64,000 nt of DNA, taken from the NCBI RefSeq assembly GCF_000067165.1, contig NC_010162.1, positions 744,001 to 808,000 of the forward strand, given 5' to 3'. This stretch comes from Sorangium cellulosum So ce56. GTDB taxonomy: Bacteria > Myxococcota_A > Polyangia > Polyangiales > Polyangiaceae. Below, in pieces: positions 8,946 to 18,722 of this stretch (positions are counted from its first letter, which is position 1; the number at the start of each line of letters is the position of its first letter). The position numbers were made by a program, and so were the translations under genes. The notes beneath the pieces were generated by a model. The model ran no database searches. It was not told where the DNA came from and saw nothing but the letters and a program-made list of their open reading frames with translations.

Positions 8946-9791
8946 ATGGTCAGCGCTCGTCCCCTCGACGCCCTCCGCTTCCCTCTCCGCACGGCCGGCT
9001 TCGTCGGCCTCACCTTCGGCATGTACGGCCTGCTCGAGGTCGACACCGCGATCTCGCCCGCGGCCGACCGCGAAGTGGTCCTCCACACATGGATGCGCCG
9101 CTATGGGCGCGCGCTCCTGAAGCTCTACGGACTCGACGCGCGTGCGGGCGGCCTCGTCCGTGATGAGCTCGCGGCAGGGCGCGCCGCGGGCGCGGCCGAT
9201 CCGGTGGGCGCCGGGTACTGCCCTGGGCGTGACGCCGCTGGGCTCGGCCGGCTGTTCGTGATGAACCACCGCTCCGCGCTCGACATCATGATCACGCTCG
9301 CCTTCTTCGAGGCCACGGTCGTGAGCCGGGCCGACCTCGCTGGATGGCCGGTCATCGGCATGGCGGCGCGCCGCGTCGGAACGCTCTTCGTGGACCGTTC
9401 CAGCAAGCGCAGCGGCTCTGCGGTCGTCCAGGCGATGTCCTCCGCGCTCAAGAGCGGCCGTGGTGTGATGGTCTACCCTGAAGGGACCACGTTCTCCGGA
9501 GATGAGGTGCGGCCGTTCCGCGCGGGCGGCTTCACCGCGGCATGCCGCGTCGGCGCGGAGATCGTCCCTGTGGGGCTCGTGTACGGCGGCGCCGAGTCCT
9601 CCTACGTCGACGAATCGTTCACGGCGCACATGGCCCGGGTGAGCCGTGCGCGACGTATTCCGGTGGCGCTCGAGGTCGGGGCGCCCATCGCCACGGTAGG
9701 CCAGGACGTCGGCGAGGTGCGCGACCAATCGCACCGCGCCGTCCAGGCGCTCGTCCACCGCGCCCGCGCGCGGCTCGCCGCAGACGGTTAG
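8946..9791 (+). CDS. 1-acyl-glycerol-3-phosphate acyltransferase-like protein
   Basis: This 281-residue PlsC-family acyltransferase is probably membrane-associated and acts on lyso-lipids. It has the catalytic NHRSALD (H-x4-D) motif near residue 107, the second block around GTLFVDRSSKRS, and the YPEGTT motif. The substrate cannot be told from sequence. A gap of about 140 bases separates it from gatB and about 50 bases from the histidine kinase, so co-transcription with the kinase is possible. Confidence 0.85.
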   Translation: MVSARPLDALRFPLRTAGFVGLTFGMYGLLEVDTAISPAADREVVLHTWMRRYGRALLKLYGLDARAGGLVRDELAAGRAAGAADPVGAGYCPGRDAAGLGRLFVMNHRSALDIMITLAFFEATVVSRADLAGWPVIGMAARRVGTLFVDRSSKRSGSAVVQAMSSALKSGRGVMVYPEGTTFSGDEVRPFRAGGFTAACRVGAEIVPVGLVYGGAESSYVDESFTAHMARVSRARRIPVALEVGAPIATVGQDVGEVRDQSHRAVQALVHRARARLAADG

Positions 9792-9842
9792 GCGCCGCGC
9801 TCTCGCCTGCGCCGCTGGCTTCTGCGATCGGCCCTCGCTACG

Positions 9843-12800
9843 ATGCGGGCCGCCGGCGACCCCATGGAGCGTGAAGGCAACCCTAGCGAGACCGCCATGG
9901 CATGGCAGGTCCTGAAGCCGCCCCGCGGAGGGGCGATCCATAATGAGCTGATGTTCCTGGCGGACGCGAGCGAGCAGCTCACCGGATCGCTTGACCCTCA
10001 TACGATCCTAGAGCGGCTCGCGCGTCTGTCGGTGCCCTACCTGGCGGACTGGTGCACGGTCGATCTCATCGAGCGTGGCGCCGCGGACGCGATGGGCCTC
10101 GTCGGCTCCGTGCCGCCGCCGCCGCCGTCGTCGGACGGCGGTCCCACGTTCGTGGCCGGGCCGGACGGGATCGACCCGGCGCCCGTGGCGGGCATCTACG
10201 CGGCCCGGCGCCATCGCGCCGCGGCGGACTCGGACCCGGCGGGCTCCGATCGCGCGGGCCAGGCGGGCGCGACGCGGCGGCGGTTCTGCCGCGTCGCCGC
10301 GAAGCACGTGAACCCCGAGCGCGAGGGGCTCCTGCGCGCGATCTCGCCCGACGCCGAGGAGCGCCTCGGCATCGCCAAGGTGCTGCACAGCGGCGAGTCC
10401 GAGCTCTTGCACGAGCTCGATCGCGACAAGAGCGACGAGGCCGCCGAGCGCGCTGCCGCGCTGGAGCAGCTCGGCACGCGGTCGGCGATGGCGGTGCCGC
10501 TCATCGCGCGCGGCCGCAAGCTCGGCGTGCTGTCGTTCGGCGTCTCGGAGTCGAACCGCATCTACTCCGCGGATGATCTCGTGCTCGCGGCAGAGCTCGC
10601 GCACCGCGTGGCGCTGGCGCTCGACAACGCCTACCTCTACCGGAAGGCGGAGGAGGCGCGCCACGCCGCGGAGCGGAGCGCGGATCGGGCCGCGTGGCTC
10701 TTCGCCGTGACGGCCGCGCTGTCCGACGCGATCACGCCGCCCGCGGTGCTCCGCGTGCTCGCGAGCGACGTCGTCGCGGCCGCCGGGGCGATGACCGGCG
10801 TGGTGGCGCTGCGCGCCGGGCTCGGCGGCGAGCTCGAGACGGTGCGCTCGACGGGCTACCTCGAGGCGCAGATCGCGCGCTTCAAGAGCTTCGACCTCGG
10901 CGCGGAGCTGCCGCTCGCGCGCGCGGTCCGGGAGCGGCAGCCGATCTTCCTCGACTCGGAGGGGCGCTTCGGCGAGTTCGAGCCGGCCTTCGCGTCGTGC
11001 TGCGTCGCGACGGGCGAGCGCGCGTACGCCGCGATCCCGCTCTTCCTCGAGGGGCGCGTGCTCGGCGCCGTGGGGTTCGGCTTCTCGGCGCCGCAGTCGT
11101 TCACCGAGGACGACCGGGCGTTCATGCTCGCGCTGGTCCAGCAGAGCGCGCAGGCGCTCGAGCGGGCGCGCCTCTCCGCGCTGCAGACGGAGGAGGCCAT
11201 GCACCTCTCGCACGAGGTGCTGAAGCAGATGCCCGAGGCCATCCTCGTCACGGACGTCGAGGGCAACATCCGGTACTGGATGGGCGAGGCCGAGTCGATC
11301 TTCGGCTACCTGTCCGAGGAGATCGTCGGCAAGAGCATGGCGCTCCTCCACCGCGAGGACGTCCGCGAGGAGAGCACGGCCCGGATCCTCCAGCAGATCG
11401 AGGACGCGCGCACCTTCGTCGGCGAGGTCCCGTGCGTGCGGCGCGACGGCTCCGAGGTGCCGATCGAGATCACGGCGTACGCGGTCCACGACCAGGAGGG
11501 TCGCCCGCTGTTCCTCGTCGGCATCCACCGCGACATCACCGATCGCAAGCGGGCCGAGGAGGAGCGCGCCCGGCTGATCCGGGTGCAGGCGGCGCGGGCC
11601 GAGGCCGAGGAGGCGGCGCGGCGGTTCGCGTTCCTGGCCGAGCTCAGCACGGCGCTGGCCGCGTCGCTGGACTTCACGGCCACGCTCCAGTCGCTCGCGC
11701 GGCTCGTCCTGCCGGTGCTCGCCGATTTCTGCCTTGTCGACATCGACGACGGCCTCGGCCTGCGCCACGTCGCGGCCGCGCACGTGAGCCCGCTGAAGGA
11801 GCCGCTGCTCCGGTACTTCCACCCGAGCCGGGTCGACGGCGAGCCGGGCCCGGTGGCGCGCGTGCTGCGCACGGGCCGCTCGGAGCTCTACGCGGACGTC
11901 CGCGGGGACGTGCTGCTGCACGAGGCGATGACGAGCGAGGAGGCCACGGCCAACCGGACGCTCGCGCCGCTCTCGTACCTCGTGGTGGCGCTCCGGGCGC
12001 GCGGGCGGATCCTCGGCGCGATCTCGCTCGTGTCGTCGGAGTCGGGCCGGTTCTTCGAGCGGTCCGACGTCGCCTTCGCGGAGGAGGTCGCGCACCGGGC
12101 TGCGCTCGCGCTCGACAACGCGCGCCTGTACCGCGAGGTGCAGGACGCGAACCGGCTGAAGGACGAGTTCCTCGGGACGGTGTCGCACGAGCTGCGGACG
12201 CCGCTCAACGCGATCCTCGGCTGGGCGAGGATGATGCAGGCGGGCTCGCTCGATCGGGTCGCGGAGACGCGGGCGCTGTCGGCGGTCGAGCGCAACGCCG
12301 AGCACCAGGTGACGCTGATCGACGAGCTGCTCGACGCGTCGCAGGTCGTGACGGGCACGCTGAAGATCGAGCGGCTCGCGGTGGAGCTGACGCTGCCGGT
12401 GCAGACGGCGGTCGAGTCGATCCTCCCGTCGGCCGCGGGCAAGGGCGTGGCCATCGAGACGAGGCTCGATCCGGAGGGCGTGTTCGTCGAGGGCGACCCT
12501 GCGCGGCTGCAGCAGGTCGTGTGGCACCTGCTCTCGAACGCGGTGAAGTTCGCGCGCCCCGGGGGGCTGGTGCAGGTGCAGCTCTCGCAGGACGAGCGCT
12601 TCGCCGAGATCAAGGTGATCGACGACGGCGAGGGCATCTCGGCGGACTCGCTCCCGCACGTCTTCGAGCGCTTCCGGCAGGAGGACAACAGCGGCGCGCG
12701 CCGGCACGGGGGGCTCGGGCTGGGCCTGTCGATCGTGCGGCACATCGTCGGGCTGCACGGCGGCATGGTGCGCGTGACGAGCGCCGGCCCCGGGCGCGGG

Positions 12801-13301
12801 ACGACGTGCACGGTGCAGCTGCCGCTCTCGACGGGCGCGACCGCGACGGCGCTCACGAACGCGGGCATCGCGCCGGACCCGCGCAACCCGTTCCCGCGGC
12901 TCACCGGGGTGCGGGTGCTCATCGCGGACGACGATCCCGACACGCTGGCGATGCTCTCGGCGGTGCTGCGGCGCTGCGGGGCCGAGGTCAGCACGGCGAC
13001 GTCGAGCAACGAGGCGCTGAAGCTGCTGGAGACGTCGGAGCCGGCGCTGCTCGTGGTCGACATCGGGATGCCGGGGGAGGACGGCTACTCGCTGATCCGG
13101 CGGGTGCGGGATCTGCTGCCGCGCAAGGTGGGGCGCACGCCGGCGCTGGCGCTGACGCCGTACGCGCGGACCGAGGACCGGGTGCGGGCGCTCGCGGCCG
13201 GCTACCAGATGCACGTGCCCAAGCCGATCGAGCCGATCGAGCTGGCGGCGGCGGTGAAGTGCCTGGCGACCGGGCTGATGCCTTGGTCCCGGGAGGACTG
13301 A
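9843..13301 (+). CDS. Multi-GAF/PAS hybrid sensor histidine kinase with receiver domain
   Basis: This 1152-residue signalling kinase has no transmembrane segments, so it is probably cytosolic. Domains in order: GAF (about 30-265), GAF (about 285-445), PAS/PAC (about 455-575), GAF (about 590-755), HisKA with phospho-accepting H782 in TVSHELRTPLN, HATPase_c with the N box (LLSNAVKF) and GLGLGLS box, then a receiver domain (about 1020-1140) with DDDPD, phospho-acceptor D1073 in VVDIGMPG, and K in PKPIEP. All catalytic residues are present. Start choice is uncertain: ATG 9843 or the in-frame ATG 9864. No dedicated output gene sits beside it. Confidence 0.92.
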   Translation: MRAAGDPMEREGNPSETAMAWQVLKPPRGGAIHNELMFLADASEQLTGSLDPHTILERLARLSVPYLADWCTVDLIERGAADAMGLVGSVPPPPPSSDGGPTFVAGPDGIDPAPVAGIYAARRHRAAADSDPAGSDRAGQAGATRRRFCRVAAKHVNPEREGLLRAISPDAEERLGIAKVLHSGESELLHELDRDKSDEAAERAAALEQLGTRSAMAVPLIARGRKLGVLSFGVSESNRIYSADDLVLAAELAHRVALALDNAYLYRKAEEARHAAERSADRAAWLFAVTAALSDAITPPAVLRVLASDVVAAAGAMTGVVALRAGLGGELETVRSTGYLEAQIARFKSFDLGAELPLARAVRERQPIFLDSEGRFGEFEPAFASCCVATGERAYAAIPLFLEGRVLGAVGFGFSAPQSFTEDDRAFMLALVQQSAQALERARLSALQTEEAMHLSHEVLKQMPEAILVTDVEGNIRYWMGEAESIFGYLSEEIVGKSMALLHREDVREESTARILQQIEDARTFVGEVPCVRRDGSEVPIEITAYAVHDQEGRPLFLVGIHRDITDRKRAEEERARLIRVQAARAEAEEAARRFAFLAELSTALAASLDFTATLQSLARLVLPVLADFCLVDIDDGLGLRHVAAAHVSPLKEPLLRYFHPSRVDGEPGPVARVLRTGRSELYADVRGDVLLHEAMTSEEATANRTLAPLSYLVVALRARGRILGAISLVSSESGRFFERSDVAFAEEVAHRAALALDNARLYREVQDANRLKDEFLGTVSHELRTPLNAILGWARMMQAGSLDRVAETRALSAVERNAEHQVTLIDELLDASQVVTGTLKIERLAVELTLPVQTAVESILPSAAGKGVAIETRLDPEGVFVEGDPARLQQVVWHLLSNAVKFARPGGLVQVQLSQDERFAEIKVIDDGEGISADSLPHVFERFRQEDNSGARRHGGLGLGLSIVRHIVGLHGGMVRVTSAGPGRGTTCTVQLPLSTGATATALTNAGIAPDPRNPFPRLTGVRVLIADDDPDTLAMLSAVLRRCGAEVSTATSSNEALKLLETSEPALLVVDIGMPGEDGYSLIRRVRDLLPRKVGRTPALALTPYARTEDRVRALAAGYQMHVPKPIEPIELAAAVKCLATGLMPWSRED

Positions 13302-13852
13302 CGGGGGATCCGGGGGGCACGCGCCGGGGTGGGGGTGTGCGCGGCAGCGCGCGGGGGGCGCTGGCCATCCGCCAAGACGGGGGCGGGGGAGCTTGCGCAT
13401 GAAACACCACCCGGCATGTCTCACTTCGGGCCTTGCCCGCAGTCCCGCAAACGTCGGGTTGGACCGGGCCGGTTCGCGGCCGGGCGAGGCGGTCGCCAGG
13501 CCTACGGAGATCCTGCCCGAGAAGGCAAGAGAGGGCAGGCTCGGCGGGGCTCGCACACGTGGGGTATCCCGACGCCACGACATTTGGGCGCGGACGTGCT
13601 GAGACCGAGCGCGGCGCCGACGGAGGTCCACGGTGGGTATAGCGACCGAGGTACGCAAAGACCTGCTCGGGCCCAGCGAAGGGCGGCTTGGCATAGACCA
13701 CAGCGCAGCAGAGGGCGCCGGACTTCGGCGCCTCCCTCCGCGAGGTGTACCGCAGGTACCGCGGGCGCCCCATTGCCTTGCTGCTCGACGAGAACCCGAG
13801 CCATACGGCACAGGCTCCGCGCGGCACTGTCAAAATATTGCTGCAAAACTAG
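13302..13852. other. Gene-poor stretch of mobile-element debris
   Basis: There is no intact gene in these roughly 550 bases between the histidine kinase and the subtilase. The first 100 bases are unusually G-rich on the + strand (several GGGG runs). Open frames run both ways but are short, overlapping and compositionally uninformative. The only recognisable coding trace is an IS91-type transposase fragment on the minus strand, listed separately. Confidence 0.6.
13625..13846 (-). pseudogene. IS91-family transposase fragment
   Basis: A minus-strand frame contains VVYAKPPFAGPEQV followed by the AYLGRYTHR motif (about 13704-13630). This matches the conserved core I know from IS91/ISCR-type Y2 transposases, which read roughly YAKPPFGGPEQVL-YLGRYTHRVAI. 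The motif that should follow is lost at once, and no full-length frame exists on either side. What remains is a relic of perhaps 70 codons. Family assignment is from memory of the motif. Ends of the element were not found. Confidence 0.65.
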
Positions 13853-15076
13853 TTAGTTCGCGGGTGCCTGGATCAGCCCGGTGCCGATCGCGTCGAGGTC
13901 GTTGTCGACGAGCGGGGCCCTCGTGGTGCTCTTGCGCAGCTCCGCCTCCACGGTGCCGGGAATGTTCAACATGCCCGCCTCTCGAAGCTTATGGACCCAC
14001 AGCGCCGCGACGCCGGCGACGTGCGGCGTTGCCATGCTCGTGCCGCTCATCGTCGCCCAGCCGCCGTCGACCGCTGCCGACACGACGTCGACGCCGGGCG
14101 CGACAACGAGCGCGCGTCCGTTCGAGAAATCGGCGATCTTCCACTTGTCTCCGGTCGCGTCTGTCGGGCCGACCGCGCCGACGCCGAACAACTCCGATGC
14201 CGGGAGGCCGGCGCCGAGCACGACGCCGGCGGCGCGATCACTCTCGTTTCCGGTCGCCGCCACGAAGACGACATTTTTCGCCTGGGACTCGAGGAACCCG
14301 CGCAGCTTTGACACGCCCTTGATGATGTCGTTCTGCAGCTGCATCGCCGCATAGCTGGCGCGCCGCGCATCCATGCCCCGGTCGATGAGACGCTGGACGT
14401 TGCCTGGCAAGTCGTAGCCGAGCGACATCGAGACCACGTCGGCCTTCTGTTCGAAGACCGCCCACAGCATGCCCTTCAGCAGCATCTCGAGCGAGCCGCC
14501 GTTCGTGCCGAGGACTTTGCCGACAGCAATCTTCGTCACGCCGGGCGCCACGCCCACACGGATTCCATCCACGGAGGCGCCGCAGATCGTGCCGGCGCAG
14601 TGCGTGCCGTGGCCGTCATAATCGGACACGTCCTCGGGGGACGAACCCTCGCCAGTGAAGTCGCGCGAGGTGATGTCCTTGCCCGCGAACGCGGGGTGCG
14701 TCCTGTCGATGCCGGTGTCGAGCACCGCGACGCGGACGCCTTGCCCCGTGAAGTTCGTCGCGTGGGCGCCGACGGCGATCAGTCCCTGCGGCATCTTCAG
14801 CGCGCCACTCGTCTTCAGCGCGCCGTCGAGCGCGGTTGCCTGGAGGGAGGCTTGCGCCTTCGGCCGGACGAGGGAAAACACCGCGTCGGCGTCGAGCACA
14901 GCGGCGTTCTTCGGATCGGCGCGAAGTGATCCGGCGTCGTGCTCCCGTCCGCTCTCAATGGCAATAGAGAGTTGCGTCGCACCGCCGCGGCTGCGATGCC
15001 AGGCGGCAGGGCTCGAAAGATCGACCGATTTCTCGATGTTGGCGTTCGCGCGGAGGATCAGGTAGCGGGTGGACAT
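13853..15076 (-). CDS. Subtilisin-like serine protease (S8), no signal peptide
   Basis: This 407-residue S8 peptidase has its triad visible: D120 in VAVLDTGIDRTHP, H156 in DGHGTHCAGT, and S347 in SGTSMATPHVAG. The oxyanion Asn is in ATGNESD. About 110 residues precede the catalytic domain. No Sec or Tat signal is seen, so the enzyme may act inside the cell or be exported by another route. The ATG at 15076 follows a GAGGAATT ribosome binding site; the upstream in-frame extension is rejected. It is the last gene of a minus-strand protease-rich cluster. Confidence 0.9.
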   Translation of the reverse strand: MSTRYLILRANANIEKSVDLSSPAAWHRSRGGATQLSIAIESGREHDAGSLRADPKNAAVLDADAVFSLVRPKAQASLQATALDGALKTSGALKMPQGLIAVGAHATNFTGQGVRVAVLDTGIDRTHPAFAGKDITSRDFTGEGSSPEDVSDYDGHGTHCAGTICGASVDGIRVGVAPGVTKIAVGKVLGTNGGSLEMLLKGMLWAVFEQKADVVSMSLGYDLPGNVQRLIDRGMDARRASYAAMQLQNDIIKGVSKLRGFLESQAKNVVFVAATGNESDRAAGVVLGAGLPASELFGVGAVGPTDATGDKWKIADFSNGRALVVAPGVDVVSAAVDGGWATMSGTSMATPHVAGVAALWVHKLREAGMLNIPGTVEAELRKSTTRAPLVDNDLDAIGTGLIQAPAN

Positions 15077-15440
15077 AATTCCTCTGGGGCTTGATGTTGA
15101 CAATGGCGGGCATCGCCACGCCTTGGGCGTGAGGGCACCCGAATGCGACAAACCGAGCTAGCCCTAGGCTAGGGACTCGGAGGAGAGATAAGACGGCGAA
15201 ACGCTCACGTGTCTCCGCGAGCGGGTTCACGTCGGCATCCGCGCGGTGCGGCTCCCCTCGCGCCGTGGGGGAAGGGCCATTTGCGGCTCGCACCGCGGGG
15301 ACGAGCCATTTGCGGCCCACGCGTCGGTCCCCCCTCGGTGCGTGAGCGCATGGGAACGCCGACGCGCACAATAGACCATGGGAGCTTCATCATCTGTAGC
15401 CACGACGATGCTTGTAAGCTGTCTACGTCAAGACCGGCGC
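15077..15440. promoter_or_regulatory. Upstream region of the subtilase gene, with repeats
   Basis: This gap of about 360 bases lies between two minus-strand genes. It holds the inverted repeat CTAGCC-CTA-GGCTAG (15158-15172) and two copies of GCCATTTGCGGC (15276-15287 and 15305-15316) spaced 29 bases apart. Both could be operator-like elements for the subtilase. No coding region is supported here. Confidence 0.3.
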
Positions 15441-16445
15441 TCAACGCCCGCGCTCGCACGCGCTCACCTTGTCGGCGATGAAATCGAAATTCTGGTCCAC
15501 ACGGGCATCCACGCCCGTCGTCCTGCAGCTCCGGTCGCCGAGCGAGGTGACGCCGACGAGCAGGGCACCGGCGAACGCGGGGCCCCCAGAATCGATGTTG
15601 CAGGTGTTGTGCTCCACGTCCCCGTAGGAGAACCAAGCCTCCTTGATCTCGCCGACCTCCATATCCGCTCTGCGGCGGACTCCGTGGGACCCGCGGTCCG
15701 ACGGATCGAACAGGCCATAACCCACGAACGCCAGGCTGCTCCGCCTGTACGTCGACTCCGGGAGGACGCTGCTCGGGATGGCCATCGGGGCCACGCCCGG
15801 ATGCTCGGACAGGCAAAGGATGCCCACATCGTTCGTGGCGTCCTCCACACGGAGCGGCCGGTCCGACGGGAATCGCTTGTTCGCCCACACGTCGCGCACG
15901 AGCTTTGGGCGGGTGTCGCTCGTGATCTTGCAGTCGAGCGAGAACGTGAACTGCTTCGCGTCGTCGGTGTCGAGACAGTGCGCGGCGGTGAGCACCGCAT
16001 GCCGGCTGATCAACGTACCGGAGCAGTGCACCTGGCGATTCCGCAGGATGGCTCCGACAGCGGTCCACTCGCACTGCCGCTCACCACCGACGATCTTCGT
16101 GCTGATGTCGATGCCTCGCCTGCCTTGCGAGTGCCGGACCATCGCCGCCCTGGCCTCGATCAGGCCGAACGGTCTTTCCTTGATCTCGGAGAGCGGGACG
16201 AGCTCTAACGCATCGGCGCCCAGCGGATCGCGCTCGAGGTCGATGTCCTCGCCCTCCGGCGCCTGAGCGCGGAATGCCAGCGTTCGTCCCGATTTCTCGG
16301 TGTCCTGCAGGCGACCCTCCGCGGGAGCGCCCAGCTGCGCGGGCGCCTCGGGCGAGGCTCCGCGCGTCCCGCCCGCGGCGCCGCAACCGGCGAGACAGAT
16401 GACGTGGAGCAATGTTGTCGCGCGATAGTGCACGATATCCTCCAT
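15441..16445 (-). CDS. Trypsin-like serine protease lipoprotein (S1)
   Basis: This 334-residue S1 chymotrypsin-fold protease has a lipoprotein signal (ICLAGC, lipidated C21), so it is probably anchored in an envelope membrane. Catalytic motifs: KIVGGE at the mature-domain start, TAAHC for His, NDVGILCL for Asp, and NIDSGGPA for the Ser. The last is a variant of GDSGGP, with Asn-Ile before the Asp. An Ala/Glu-rich prosegment of about 90 residues precedes the domain. The ATG at 16445 overlaps the stop of the upstream gene (TGATG), indicating coupling. Confidence 0.9.
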   Translation of the reverse strand: MEDIVHYRATTLLHVICLAGCGAAGGTRGASPEAPAQLGAPAEGRLQDTEKSGRTLAFRAQAPEGEDIDLERDPLGADALELVPLSEIKERPFGLIEARAAMVRHSQGRRGIDISTKIVGGERQCEWTAVGAILRNRQVHCSGTLISRHAVLTAAHCLDTDDAKQFTFSLDCKITSDTRPKLVRDVWANKRFPSDRPLRVEDATNDVGILCLSEHPGVAPMAIPSSVLPESTYRRSSLAFVGYGLFDPSDRGSHGVRRRADMEVGEIKEAWFSYGDVEHNTCNIDSGGPAFAGALLVGVTSLGDRSCRTTGVDARVDQNFDFIADKVSACERGR

Positions 16446-18523
16446 CAATTAAAGTCGAAGAAGGGCACATAGTAACCGACGCTGAGGCCGACGCGGAGCG
16501 CGCCGCCTGGCCTGTCCCCGAGGAGCGTCTTCGAGGTCTGAGCGAAGAGCGTCGGCGCATAGCGGACGTCGAGCGCGAAGACCGCCGGCGTTTGATGACC
16601 GAGCGTGAGCCCAGCTTGGAACCCGGCGACCAGCATGGTGTCCCAGCGCGGCGTGTTGATCCCCTCGCTCGTGGAGTACGAGGCGAACTGGCCAATGTCG
16701 ATAGGATAGGCCATCAGGTGCCACCCGAAGCTCTCGAACCAGCCCCCGTCTACAGCGACGCCGAGCGGGAGCGCGAGCTGCGGTGTCATGTATCGGGTGC
16801 TGCCGAGGTGGCCCTTCGCGTCGCGCACCGCCTCGACGCCGGTCGCTAGGAAAGAGGCGTTGACGCCGACGGATACGATGGTGTCCTTATCGCGCCCGCG
16901 CCTGTCCGTCATCTGATCGACGAGATCCTCGATGAGCTTCTTGCGCACGTCGTGCAGCTGCTTGTCGGGGGCGCCGCCGCCGCTGTAGGTGGCGGCGAAC
17001 GCGCCGATCGTCGCGACGACGCGGATCATCACCTTGAACTGGTCCACATCGTCGCCGCTCTCGGTGCGCACGTTCGACACGAGAGCCGCGCCTTTCGAGA
17101 GCGCCGTCGGGAGATCCTCGTCCACGATCGCGAGCAAGAGGCGCTGTACGTCCTCGACGATCGCGCGCGCCCGTTCGTGCTGCTCGCGGGGCTTGTCGTG
17201 GAATTCCTTGTCCACGACGGCTTGGGCGAGCCAGCCGACGACCTCCAGCGTCAGGCGCCAGCGGTCGCGCGGGCTGACGCCGGCGCTCGCGGGGCTCACC
17301 GCGTCCACGACAATCTGGGCCAAGGCTGCGGCCCGCGTGCGCAAACGGGCGAGCTCACTCGAGCGGGGTTTGAGGCTCTCGAGCTGCTCCTTATAATCTT
17401 TGCTTAAGAGCGTCTCGATATCCACGGACAGATCGCAGACGTCGGCGGTCTGCGCCAGGCAGCGCCGCGCCGCCTGAACCGCGATCTTGAACGTGAGCTC
17501 GTCCAGCTTGCCGAACGACCAGGTCATCTCGATCGCCTGATCGATGACCAGCTTGGGGTTGGGGAGCGTCGCCTGGATGTGGCCGCCATGAAAGTGGATC
17601 TCGAGCGACGTCGTGATCATCTCGACGAGCGCCGCCAGTGTCGTGAGCGCCTCGGACCGGTTCCCCGCGGCGATGAGGAACTTGAACGGCGCCTCCGCGA
17701 CAAAGGTGAGCAGATCCGAGACCAGCGCCGCCTGGAGCGCCTGGCTCTGTGTCGCGATATCGTTGAGCCGGACGGTGTCGAGCAGCGCGCAGGACTTCCG
17801 CAAGAGGATCTTCTTGGGCCGCGGGGCCTTGGGATCGATGAGCATGCCCTGCTCGTCGATGCTGCAAAGCGCGTCGTCGATGCGTTTGCGGATAATCTCG
17901 AAGCCCTTCGCCCGGGCTCGATCCACCGCGATGTCCGCCAGGATCTGCAGCAGCTCGGCGGCCATCTGCGCAGCCTGCTCGTCGATGCCGCCAGGCAGGG
18001 CGCTTCGCAGCGTCACGGTGTTTCGCTTGCTCTCCAGCAGCTTCGTGCGCTGCGGGCATACCCGGAGCGGTCCTGACAGCCCCACGCGGTCGGGATCGCA
18101 GTTTTCCTCGTTCTTCGGCGGAGGGGGAGGCGGAGGCGTCGGCTGCGCGAACATGTAGACCGTCGGCCCGACCTTTTGGCCGTCACAGGTTGCCGCCAGC
18201 GTCAACTCCACCGCTCCGTTGAGCGCGTCGACGCTGATGTGCGCCGGTTGGATCGCCGTCTCGGACGAGGCGGTCTTCAGCGTTGCTTTCACGTTTTTGC
18301 ACACGGCCGGCACCTTGATCTGGAGCTCGACGGCTTGCGACAACGGCAACCCGGGCGCAGGCGCCAGCGCCCAGGTGTTCAACGTCGAGTCTCTCTTGAA
18401 CTCGATGGTCTTTGCGTCGGCCGCCTGCGCCGTCGCGACGCCACCGGCAAGATGATCAGCGCTGGTCAGCGCAATGAACGCCGCGAGTGGGATTCGATAC
18501 CTGGGTAGAGCGATCATCGTCAA
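16445..18523 (-). CDS. Large exported protein of unknown function
   Basis: The product has about 690 residues with an N-terminal signal peptide ending near ATAQAADA. A beta-rich domain of about 110 residues comes first, then a linker of 8 prolines. A long helical middle (about residues 180-520) follows, then a C-terminal part ending in VGYYVPFFDFN. The terminal aromatic residue and alternating pattern suggest, weakly, an outer-membrane strand domain. An AAGGAGG site lies at about 18530-18536; it favours the TTG at 18523, but an ATG at 18517 is possible. It is coupled to the S1 protease gene. I do not recognise the family. Confidence 0.8.
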   Translation of the reverse strand: MTMIALPRYRIPLAAFIALTSADHLAGGVATAQAADAKTIEFKRDSTLNTWALAPAPGLPLSQAVELQIKVPAVCKNVKATLKTASSETAIQPAHISVDALNGAVELTLAATCDGQKVGPTVYMFAQPTPPPPPPPKNEENCDPDRVGLSGPLRVCPQRTKLLESKRNTVTLRSALPGGIDEQAAQMAAELLQILADIAVDRARAKGFEIIRKRIDDALCSIDEQGMLIDPKAPRPKKILLRKSCALLDTVRLNDIATQSQALQAALVSDLLTFVAEAPFKFLIAAGNRSEALTTLAALVEMITTSLEIHFHGGHIQATLPNPKLVIDQAIEMTWSFGKLDELTFKIAVQAARRCLAQTADVCDLSVDIETLLSKDYKEQLESLKPRSSELARLRTRAAALAQIVVDAVSPASAGVSPRDRWRLTLEVVGWLAQAVVDKEFHDKPREQHERARAIVEDVQRLLLAIVDEDLPTALSKGAALVSNVRTESGDDVDQFKVMIRVVATIGAFAATYSGGGAPDKQLHDVRKKLIEDLVDQMTDRRGRDKDTIVSVGVNASFLATGVEAVRDAKGHLGSTRYMTPQLALPLGVAVDGGWFESFGWHLMAYPIDIGQFASYSTSEGINTPRWDTMLVAGFQAGLTLGHQTPAVFALDVRYAPTLFAQTSKTLLGDRPGGALRVGLSVGYYVPFFDFN

Positions 18524-18660
18524 GGCAACCTCCTTCGGGGAGCACGATCTCTCAAGCGAGCACGAGGCTGTTCCGTCCGAACGGCGCGGTGGCGAGCCTG
18601 CGCTGCTCCAGCCGCCGTCCGACGACTCGATTGCATTCTACAGCGCGGCTTTTGCATCCG

Positions 18661-18710
18661 ACGCGAGCCGACGCGAGCCGACGCGAGCCGACGCGAGCCG
18701 ACGCGAGCCG
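18661..18710. repeat. Five perfect tandem copies of a 10-bp unit
   Basis: ACGCGAGCCG is repeated five times without error between two minus-strand genes, inside a gap of about 200 bases. It lies upstream of the large exported protein gene. Because 10 bp is not a multiple of three, copy-number change would be tolerated only outside a reading frame, which fits an intergenic position. Confidence 0.95.
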
Positions 18711-18722
18711 GGATGTGCTGTT

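Noticed and set aside
13302..13410. G-quadruplex-like G runs after the histidine kinase
   Set aside because: Runs of G are frequent in DNA of this composition and the loops are long; there is no positional or conservation support.
10008..13811. Minus-strand open frame of about 1270 codons opposite the histidine kinase
   Set aside because: Antisense artefact; its composition is Arg/His/Pro-rich with no domain, while the plus strand has complete kinase motifs.
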